Assembly: GCA_052143655.1 (NCBI GenBank)
Contig: JBKQSL010000107.1
Coordinates: 5,354 to 69,353, forward strand
Direction: 5' to 3'
DNA from: CAVSUR01 sp052143655
Lineage (GTDB): Bacteria > Actinomycetota > Actinomycetes > Streptosporangiales > Streptosporangiaceae
DNA: 64,000 nt
Shown here: positions 25,263 through 31,936 of the stretch, piece after piece
Position numbering within the stretch: position 1 is the stretch's first letter
Layout of the letters: each line of letters begins with the position of its first letter
Program-made: the position numbers and the translations under genes
Notes under the pieces: generated by a model
Database searches by the model: none
What the model was told of the DNA's origin: nothing
What the model saw: the letters and a program-made list of their open reading frames with translations, nothing else

Positions 25263-26366
25263 TCAGGTCCGCCAGATCAGCACCAGCGCGCAGTCGTCGC
25301 TGGTGCGCGCCCCGCCGCCGCCCATCTCCTGCACCAGCCGCTGCGCGCCCGGCCCGAACCCGGAGGCGACCAGCCGGTCAGCGGCGCCGAGCAGCCGGTC
25401 GATGCCCGCGTCGATGTCCCGTCCCGGCGCTTCCACCAGCCCGTCGGTGTACAGCATCAGGGCGTCCCCGGGCCGCAGGTGCCCGTGCTCGGGTACCGCC
25501 CGCAGGTCCGCGACGACGCCGAGCACGATGCCGCGGGCGCGGGTCAGCCGCCAGGTGCCGCTGCCCGCTTCGAAGTGCGCCGCCGGCGGGTGACCGGCCG
25601 ACGAGACGAAGTACTCGCCGGTGGCCAGGTCGACGGTGAGGTGCACGGCGGTGACGAATCCCTCCCCCGGCACTCCGCGCCCCAGGTAGGCGTTGCACGC
25701 GGCGAGGAATTCCTCCCGCGGCACCGAGCCGAGCAGGCCGCCGAATGCACCCGACAGCAGCAGCGCCCGGGTGCCGGCGTCAATGCCCTTGCCGGAGACA
25801 TCGACCAGCGCGAGTTCCAGCATCTTGCCGTCGCAGGCGCTGACCAGGAAATCCCCGCCGAACGAGGATCCGCCGGCCGGCCTGAGCACGGCCGCGGATC
25901 CCCAGCCGTCACCCAGCGGCGGCAGCGTGCTCTGCGCCCGCAGCCGGCCGGCCAGGTCGATCAGCATCTGGTCCCCGCGCATCCCCTGCACGCCGAGCTT
26001 GGCGCGGGTGCGGGCCAGCTCGTCGGCGAAGAAGGCAGTAATCACGATCGTGGCCACGATGCCCGGGCCGACGTGGCCGGTCAGCCAGTCGTAGCAGAGC
26101 ATCACCGCGACGACGCCGAACAGGATCCGCAGCGCCCGGGGCATCAGCAGCAGTCCGCCGGCCAGCAGTGGCAAGATCATGGCGCCCGGCGAGAACCACC
26201 ATTCCGAGACCCGGACGGCGAGCGCGCCGATGACGACCACCAGCAGCGCCAGCGCGATACCGAGCCGCCGATTGCGGGTGAAGAACTGACGCCGCGCTAG
26301 TCCGCGCAGCCGCTGGCTGGCAGCCGCCGCAGCGGCTGCCAGCCGGTGCCCAGCGCGGGAAGCCAT
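25263..26366 (-). CDS. Membrane-anchored PP2C/SpoIIE-type phosphatase
   Basis: A 367-residue protein. The first 30 residues are basic and Ala-rich, then three to four hydrophobic helices lie at about 35-115 (IALALLVVVIGALAV, MILPLLAGGLLLM, ILFGVVAVMLCYDWL, ATIVITAFFADEL). The catalytic domain is about 140-367: SSFGGDFLVSACDG, LVDVSGKGIDAG, SSAGHPPAAHF, LMLYTDGLVEAPG and SDDCALVLI, with metal-binding aspartates intact. Such phosphatases dephosphorylate anti-sigma antagonists or related proteins. The ATG at 26366 lacks a strong ribosome site. It converges on the conservon with a 16-bp gap, so the two share a terminator zone but not an operon. Confidence 0.88.
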   Translation of the reverse strand: MASRAGHRLAAAAAAASQRLRGLARRQFFTRNRRLGIALALLVVVIGALAVRVSEWWFSPGAMILPLLAGGLLLMPRALRILFGVVAVMLCYDWLTGHVGPGIVATIVITAFFADELARTRAKLGVQGMRGDQMLIDLAGRLRAQSTLPPLGDGWGSAAVLRPAGGSSFGGDFLVSACDGKMLELALVDVSGKGIDAGTRALLLSGAFGGLLGSVPREEFLAACNAYLGRGVPGEGFVTAVHLTVDLATGEYFVSSAGHPPAAHFEAGSGTWRLTRARGIVLGVVADLRAVPEHGHLRPGDALMLYTDGLVEAPGRDIDAGIDRLLGAADRLVASGFGPGAQRLVQEMGGGGARTSDDCALVLIWRT

Positions 26367-26507
26367 GATGGCCGCACTGTACCCGCCCGCAGCGCCGGGC
26401 GACGCTGCGGGCCCAGCCGGCCTGACCGCTCCCCGGCTGGCCGGCTGACCGCTCGCCAGCCGGTTAACCGCTCGCGCTGGGCGCGGCACCAGGGTAGGAA
26501 TACGGCC

Positions 26508-27770
26508 ATGACCGAGTCCTTCTCGATCCGCCCTGTCAGCCCGGACGAGCCCGCCGCCTTCTACGAGGTGAGCGAGCACGCCTTCAACGCAAGCTGGCCG
26601 AGCAGGGAATCGCTCGCGCATGAGCTCCTCACGTTCGAGGCCGATCGCAGCCTGGCCGCGTTCGACGGCCCGGACTGCGTCGGGACGACCGCCGCGTACA
26701 CGTTCACGATGACCGTGCCTGGCGCGAGCGCCGCCACGGCAGGGGTGACGGCCGTCAGCGTGCTGCCCACCTACCGGCGGCGCGGGATCCTGGCGGCGCT
26801 GATGCGCCGCCAGCTTCGCGACATCAGCGAGCGGGGCGAGGCGCTGGCCGCGCTGTGGGCATCCGAGTCGGGCATCTACGGCCGCTTCGGCTACGGCTGC
26901 GCCAGCGAGCACCTGGGATTCACGATCCGGCGCGGCGAAGGCAGGCTGCTGCCGCCAGAAGCCGGCCAGGGCCCGGGAGCGGGCACGCTGCGGCTGCGCG
27001 CGGCAGCGCCCGAGCAGGTGCGGGCCGAGCTGACCAAGGTCTACGAGACGGCCGCGACCGCCCGGCCGGGGATGATGAACCGGGACGACCGCTGGTGGAG
27101 CTCGGTGCTCGACGATCCGGAGTTCAGCCGACAGGGCCGGACCCCGCTGCGCGCGGTCGTCGCCGAGGACGAGAGCGGCCCGCGCGGATACGCGCTGTTC
27201 GCGGCCCGGCCGGACTGGGGCGAGGACGCCATGTCGGCCGGGATCCTCACCATCCGGGAGCTGATGTGGGCCGACCCGGCCGCCTGCGCCGCAGTCTGGA
27301 CGGACCTGCTGAACCGGGACCTGGTCTCGGAGGTCCGCGTGCGGCAGCGGCCCGTGGATGATCCGCTGCTTGAGCTGCTCGCCGACCGGCGCAGGTCGCG
27401 TGCCAGCCTGACCGACGGCCTGTGGGTCCGGCTCATCGACGTCCCGGCCGCGCTGGTCCGGCGGCGCTACGCCTGCGAGGTGGACACGGTGATCGAGCTG
27501 ACCGACGGGCTGCTTCCGGAAAATTCAGGGCGGTGGCGGCTGGCGGCCGGCGGCCCGGACGAACCAGCCCCGGCCCGGTGCGAGCGGACTGCGGCGCCGG
27601 CTGACCTGTCGATGACCGTGCGGGGGCTCGGAGCCGGCTACCTCGGCGGGACGCGGCTCGGCGCGCTGGCCGCGGCCGGCCACCTGGCCGAGCTGCGGCC
27701 AGGGTCGGCAGCCCGGCTGTCGGCGGCGATGTCCTGGGATCCGGCCCCGTGGTGCCCGGCCATCTTCTGA
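26508..27770 (+). CDS. Eis-like GNAT N-acetyltransferase
   Basis: A 420-residue protein of the Eis (enhanced intracellular survival) family, with an N-terminal GNAT domain, a second GNAT-like region and a C-terminal SCP2-like domain. The acetyl-CoA signature is VTAVSVLPTYRRRGILAALM (V-x-V-x-P-x-x-RRRGI) near residues 83-102. GIYGRFGYG is the conserved GRFGYG segment with the acid/base tyrosine region, and the protein ends PWCPAIF, with the free C-terminal carboxylate that acts in Eis catalysis. Known members acetylate aminoglycosides and lysines, so a link to aminoglycoside tolerance is possible. ATG 26508 has AGGA about 8 nt upstream. Confidence 0.9.
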   Translation: MTESFSIRPVSPDEPAAFYEVSEHAFNASWPSRESLAHELLTFEADRSLAAFDGPDCVGTTAAYTFTMTVPGASAATAGVTAVSVLPTYRRRGILAALMRRQLRDISERGEALAALWASESGIYGRFGYGCASEHLGFTIRRGEGRLLPPEAGQGPGAGTLRLRAAAPEQVRAELTKVYETAATARPGMMNRDDRWWSSVLDDPEFSRQGRTPLRAVVAEDESGPRGYALFAARPDWGEDAMSAGILTIRELMWADPAACAAVWTDLLNRDLVSEVRVRQRPVDDPLLELLADRRRSRASLTDGLWVRLIDVPAALVRRRYACEVDTVIELTDGLLPENSGRWRLAAGGPDEPAPARCERTAAPADLSMTVRGLGAGYLGGTRLGALAAAGHLAELRPGSAARLSAAMSWDPAPWCPAIF

Positions 27771-27807
27771 CCCGCCCGATGTCACACTGGCGGGAGGGAG
27801 GACGACG

Positions 27808-28539
27808 ATGACCGGGATGAAGATCACGCTCGACGCGGCCATGCGGGCGCGTGACGTCTCGCCGGTCCGGCCGGAGGACGAGGCCGCAGCGATGGTGGCC
27901 GATGCACGGGAGAACACCAGCCCGGCGCGGCCCGCCGCACCGGCGCGGCCCGGGGCAGCCGCTGCGCGCCGCCCGGAGTCCCGGGACCGGCTGCCGGCGC
28001 CCGGCCCGGACAACCGCCGTGGCGGTCCCCGGCCCCAGCCGCCCAGACCGGGCGGACCGGGCGGACCGGGCGGACCGGGCGGCTGCGTGCCCGGCCCGGA
28101 GAGTGCCGACGACGGCAGCCAGCGCGGCCCGCGGCCGGGCGGCCGCAGCCGACCACAGCACGGCCGGCCCAAGCCCGGGCCGGGCGGGCCGGGACGGACT
28201 CCGGCCGCCCCTGCGATCAGCGGCCGGCCATCCGACGGTGCCCCGGGCGCGGGCGCTGCACAGCCAGGAGAATCCGCGCGCGGCGGGCCTGGCGCGGGAG
28301 CGGGCGGGCCAGGGGCAACTGCCGACGGTGAGCCCGGCGCAGGGATAGCAGGGCGCGGCGCAGCTGCCGACGGCATTCCCGGCACAGGCACCGCAGAGCC
28401 AGGCGCACCTGACAGCCGCGGACCCGGCGCGGGTCCCGCATCGCGGTCCGCCCGGGAGGAGCAGGCCGCCCGCGGCCAGCCACCCGCAGGCCCGCGCCCG
28501 GCGCACCGCCGCGCGCGGCGGCGGACCCGGCGCAAGTAA
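27808..28539 (+). CDS. Disordered Gly/Pro/Ala-rich protein with conserved N-terminus
   Basis: A 243-residue protein not assignable to a characterised family. The first 28 residues (MTGMKITLDAAMRARDVS, then VRPEDEAAA) look conserved and helical, as in short actinobacterial proteins that start MKxTLDAAxRAR. The remainder is low-complexity Gly/Pro/Ala/Arg and ends in a basic tract (RRARRRTRRK). A 9-bp tandem unit at about 28050-28082 encodes repeated GGP. The ribosome site (GGGAGGGAGGA) is excellent, so translation is likely. A basic tail suggests nucleic-acid binding, but this is inference. A hairpin terminator follows immediately. Confidence 0.6.
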   Translation: MTGMKITLDAAMRARDVSPVRPEDEAAAMVADARENTSPARPAAPARPGAAAARRPESRDRLPAPGPDNRRGGPRPQPPRPGGPGGPGGPGGCVPGPESADDGSQRGPRPGGRSRPQHGRPKPGPGGPGRTPAAPAISGRPSDGAPGAGAAQPGESARGGPGAGAGGPGATADGEPGAGIAGRGAAADGIPGTGTAEPGAPDSRGPGAGPASRSAREEQAARGQPPAGPRPAHRRARRRTRRK

Positions 28540-28540
28540 C

Positions 28541-28568
28541 GGGCTCGGCGACCCAGTTCGCCGAGCCC
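28541..28568 (+). terminator. Hairpin terminator after the disordered protein gene
   Basis: Perfect 11-bp arms (28541-28551 and 28558-28568) with a 6-nt loop, starting 2 nt after the TAA. No T-tract follows. Confidence 0.6.
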
Positions 28569-28618
28569 TCGTCGGCTCGCCTGCGGCCGGGCGTCAGCCA
28601 GGAACGAGAGGGACGACG

Positions 28619-29126
28619 ATGGCAGTTTCTTCCTAATATCTCGCCAAAGGCGGTCAAGGGCGAGCCGAGCGCGATCCAGGGCCGCGGGCTGCATGCGGTC
28701 ACCGCGATCGGCACGGGCGAGATCGTGGCGATCAAGGGCGGCCACATCGTCGACTCCGCCACGCTGCAGGCGCTGCCCGAGCCGCAGAACGGCTCGGATG
28801 TGCAGATCGCCGATGACTTCTTCCTCGCCGCGCTCACGGCGGAGGAATATGAGCCGGTCATGCTGTTCCTGAATCACTCCTGCGAGCCCAACGTCGGTTT
28901 CGCGGGCAACATCGTGCTGGTCGCGATGCGCGATATCGCGACCGGGGAGGAACTGACGACGGACTACGCGCTGTTCGACGACTCCGACACCGTGATGGCC
29001 TGCCACTGTGGCACGCCGTCGTGCCGGGGCACGGTCAGCGGCCGGGACTGGCGCCGGCCTGAGCTTCAGCAGCGCTACGGCCCGCATTTCTCCTGGTACC
29101 TGCAGCACAAGATCGCCGCCGGGTAG
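28619..29126 (+). CDS. SET-domain protein with an apparent 1-nt frameshift at the start
   Basis: The frame carries a full SET domain: KGEPSAIQGRGLHAV, the catalytic FLNHSCEPNVGF motif, GEELTTDYALFD, and a post-SET zinc motif CHCGTPSCRG. SET enzymes methylate protein lysines with S-adenosylmethionine. In this frame the first ATG is at 28725, which would delete the N-terminal SET strands. An ATG at 28619 with a good AGGGA site is one frame off and stops after MAVSS. Removing one T from TTT at 28626-28628 joins them as MAVLPNISPKAVKGEP, a natural SET start. So the gene is probably 28619-29126 with a 1-nt insertion, real or an assembly error. It converges on the aldehyde dehydrogenase gene. Confidence 0.75.
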
Positions 29127-29142
29127 CGGCCCGGCAGGCAGC

Positions 29143-30555
29143 TCAGAACTGCAGCGCCTTGGTCTCCAGGTACTCCTCCAGGCCGTGCGCGCCCAGCTCC
29201 CGGCCGTAGCCTGACTGGCCGAAGCCGCCGAACGGCGCGAGCACGTTCCATGCGCCGCCGTTGATCTCGACCTGCCCGGCCCGCAGCTGGCGGGCGACCG
29301 CCACGGCATGGTCCTGGTCCGCCGACCAGACCGCGGCGGCCAGGCCGTAAGGCGTGCCGTTGGCGATCTCGACGGCCTGCGCCTCGTCCTGGTAGGGCAG
29401 CACGGACAGCACCGGCCCGAAGATCTCCTCCTGCGCGATCGTCATCTCCGGCGTGACGTCGGCGAAAACCGTGGGCAGCACGTAGGCGCCCGTCGGCAGG
29501 CCGTCCGGGCGGCCGGTTCCGCCGGTCACCAGCCGGGCCCCTTCGGCGATGCCGCGCTCGATGTAGCCGACCACCCGGTCGCGCTGCGCCTGCGACGCCA
29601 GCGGGCCCATCCGGGTGTTCTCATCACCGGGGTCTGCGGGCTGATAGCGCTCCGCCTGCTTGGCGGCATGCTCGACCGCCTCGTCGTAGCCGTCCTGGTG
29701 GACCAGCATGCGCGTCAGCGCGTTGCAGCTCTGCCCGGCGTTGATGAACGCCTTGGCCACCCCGACCTTGACGGCGGTCGCGAGGTCAGCGTCGGGCAGG
29801 ATCACGTTGGCCGACTTGCCGCCCAGCTCCAGCGTCACCCGCTTGACCGTGCCGGCCGCCGCCTGCGCGACCCGCCGCCCCGCGGCCACCGAGCCGGTGA
29901 AAGACACCAGGTCGATGCCCGGGTGCCCGGCGATGGCCTCGCCGGTGACCGGGCCGGTGCCGCTGACCAGGTTGAACACCCCGGCGGGCAGGCCGGTCTC
30001 GGCCAGGATCCCGGCAAGCTCGTAGGCGGCCAGCGGCGCCAGCTCGCTCGGCTTGACCACGATCGGGCAGCCAGCTGCCAGCGCGGCGGCCACCTTGATC
30101 ACGATCTGGTACAGCGGGTAGTTCCACGGCGTGATCGCGCCCGCCACGCCGGCCGGCTCCCGCACGACCAGCGAATTCGCGACCCGCTCGCCGGCGAAGT
30201 CATAGCTGCCCAGCAGCTCGACGTAGCTGGCCAGCACCGCCAGCGGACTGCCGACCTGCACAGACCGGGCGAACTTCACCGGGGCGCCCATGTCGGCACT
30301 GATGGCAGCCGCGACCGCATCGGCGCGCTCGGCGAGCAGCTGGCAGGCCGCATCCAGGTAGCCGGCCCGCTCAGCCGGCGCCGTGACCGACCAGCCGGGG
30401 AACGCGTCGCGGGCCGCGGCCACGGCCGCGTCGACGTCGGCCGGGTCACCAGCGGGCACTTCGTCGATGACCGCGCCAGTGGCGGGGTTCAGCACCGCGA
30501 TCGCGGTATCGGCCGCTGACGGGACCCAGCGGCCGCCGATGTAATTGCTGCGCAT
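29143..30555 (-). CDS. NAD(P)-dependent aldehyde dehydrogenase
   Basis: A 470-residue ALDH-superfamily enzyme that oxidises an aldehyde to its acid. The conserved PWNYPL, KPSELAP and FTGS-type LVSFTGSVAAG motifs are present. The general base Glu is in VTLELGGKSANVI (near 248), and the catalytic nucleophile Cys is in INAGQSCNALTR (near 282). EEIFGPVLSV and the ending GYGRELGAHGLEEYLETK are typical. The substrate cannot be fixed; the sequence resembles broad-range or betaine-aldehyde types. ATG 30555 has GAGG 9 nt upstream. It is divergent from the small membrane protein at 30742. Confidence 0.93.
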   Translation of the reverse strand: MRSNYIGGRWVPSAADTAIAVLNPATGAVIDEVPAGDPADVDAAVAAARDAFPGWSVTAPAERAGYLDAACQLLAERADAVAAAISADMGAPVKFARSVQVGSPLAVLASYVELLGSYDFAGERVANSLVVREPAGVAGAITPWNYPLYQIVIKVAAALAAGCPIVVKPSELAPLAAYELAGILAETGLPAGVFNLVSGTGPVTGEAIAGHPGIDLVSFTGSVAAGRRVAQAAAGTVKRVTLELGGKSANVILPDADLATAVKVGVAKAFINAGQSCNALTRMLVHQDGYDEAVEHAAKQAERYQPADPGDENTRMGPLASQAQRDRVVGYIERGIAEGARLVTGGTGRPDGLPTGAYVLPTVFADVTPEMTIAQEEIFGPVLSVLPYQDEAQAVEIANGTPYGLAAAVWSADQDHAVAVARQLRAGQVEINGGAWNVLAPFGGFGQSGYGRELGAHGLEEYLETKALQF

Positions 30556-30741
30556 GCCGTCCATCCTCGCGCATGCGCCGCGGCCCGGCGAGAGCGGAGA
30601 TCCCGTGCCGCGCGCTGCCAGCAATGCAGCAGTTAGGGCGAGACGCCACTTCATTTCGTGATACAACGCTTCCGTTACGTAATCAGATGTGCTCCGTGAC
30701 GCCCGTCAACCACCCGGGAGGCGACCCGAAAGGGGAACGGG

Positions 30742-31371
30742 ATGACTCACCAAGCGCGGGACAGCTACCCGCGCCAGCGAGCGGCCCGGCACGCTGCCGG
30801 GCTGGCAGCGGGCCGGCCGCCGCTGCGCATCCGGGCCCGCCGGGTGCTGCGGCTGCTGGCCGCGGCGGCCAGCCTGGCCGCCGGGCTGTGCCTGATCGTC
30901 GCGCTGATCGCGATCGTCGTGACGGTCACCAGGCCGGCTTCGGCTTCGGTGTCCGCAACGGTCGCAGCGCGCGCCGAGCCGACGGCCAGCGCATTCCGCG
31001 GGCACGGCACCGCGGCGCTTCAATTTGCGACCGCCGGCCAGGCGTGGCAGCTGAACTGGTCGTTCCGCTGCGCCGGACTCTCCCGGGGCAGCCAGCGGGG
31101 CCCGGCCGGCCGGCGCCGCGGCCCCGCCATCCGGGCCGCGGCCTCCTGCCGCGCCGCAGCGCGCAGTCGGCCACGGCCCCGCAGCCCCGTCAGCCGGAAG
31201 ACCGGGCCGGTCAGTCGAAGATCGGGTCCCGGGTCCGGGTCCGCTTCAGCTCGAAGAACCCGTCGGTACCCGCCACCAGCAGCACGCCGTCCCAGAGCCT
31301 GGCCGCCGCCTCGGCACGCGGGATCGGCGAGATCACCGGCCCGAAGAACGAGACACCGGACACCGAGATGA
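30742..31371 (+). CDS. Small membrane or exported protein with doubtful C-terminal tail
   Basis: The ATG has a strong site (AAAGGGG, 6 nt away). Residues 1-33 are basic, 34-64 are a hydrophobic helix (RVLRLLAAAASLAAGLCLI and the following ALIAIVVTV), and 65-110 contain FRGHGTAALQF and WQLNWSFRCAG. This is a pattern I associate with small actinobacterial exported proteins (FxGxG, WxxxWSxxC). After about residue 110 the sequence becomes Arg/Pro-rich with no family likeness and runs 161 bp antisense into the next gene, so the real product may be shorter, or a frameshift may have destroyed the end. Function unknown. Confidence 0.5.
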   Translation: MTHQARDSYPRQRAARHAAGLAAGRPPLRIRARRVLRLLAAAASLAAGLCLIVALIAIVVTVTRPASASVSATVAARAEPTASAFRGHGTAALQFATAGQAWQLNWSFRCAGLSRGSQRGPAGRRRGPAIRAAASCRAAARSRPRPRSPVSRKTGPVSRRSGPGSGSASARRTRRYPPPAARRPRAWPPPRHAGSARSPARRTRHRTPR

Positions 31372-31828
31372 CCGGGGTACCGACCTTGTAGCCGACCCGG
31401 TCCATCCCGTCGTGGTGCGAGACCCGCAGCGCCTCGTCGTACTCGGTCGAGTCAGCCGCGTCGGCCAGCTCGGCCGACAGGCCCGCCTCGGCCAGCGCGG
31501 CCTCGTAGGTGGCCCGGCTGCGCTCGGCCTTCTCGTGGTGGAACCGGCTGCCCAGCGCGGTGTACAGCGCCAGCAGCACCTCCGGCCCGTACTTCTGCTC
31601 GGCCGCGATGCACACCCGCACCGGCCCCCAGGCCGTGCGCATCAGCTCCCGGTACCGCTCGGGCATGTCCTCCTTGCCCTCGTTCAGCACGGCCAGCGAC
31701 ATCACGTGCCAGCGGACCGACACCGGGCGGACCTTCTCCACCTCCAGCATCCACCGGGAGGCGATCCACGCCCACGGGCAGATGGGGTCGAACCAGAAAT
31801 CGACTTGGGTAGGCTCCTGAGTCGTCAT
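31211..31828 (-). CDS. DsbA-like mycothiol-dependent enzyme (Rv2466c family)
   Basis: A 205-residue thioredoxin-fold protein. It matches the mycobacterial Rv2466c type along its length: VDFWFDPICPWAWIASRW, HVMSLAVLNEG, WGPVRVCIAAEQKYG, SHHDGMD, VGTPVISVSGVSFFGPV and the ending FFELKRTRTRDPIFD. Rv2466c is a mycothiol-dependent reductase with a CPWC active site; here the motif is CPWA, so only the nucleophilic Cys remains and a monothiol mechanism with mycothiol is expected. ATG 31828 lies just after GGAGAGG. It is divergent from pepN. Cytoplasmic, no signal peptide. Confidence 0.88.
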   Translation of the reverse strand: MTTQEPTQVDFWFDPICPWAWIASRWMLEVEKVRPVSVRWHVMSLAVLNEGKEDMPERYRELMRTAWGPVRVCIAAEQKYGPEVLLALYTALGSRFHHEKAERSRATYEAALAEAGLSAELADAADSTEYDEALRVSHHDGMDRVGYKVGTPVISVSGVSFFGPVISPIPRAEAAARLWDGVLLVAGTDGFFELKRTRTRDPIFD

Positions 31829-31936
31829 AACCTCTCCTCGCCAACGGTTACACGTGCCGACAACCGGCAGCCGCTGCCGGGCATTCCGGCGGCGGCACAC
31901 AACGCCGGGCGCTCCGGCCGGGAAGGACACCGAACC

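Noticed and set aside
31412..31936. A 175-codon N-terminal extension of aminopeptidase N
   Set aside because: It is antisense to the DsbA-like gene. GTG 31937 has a good ribosome site and matches the family start.
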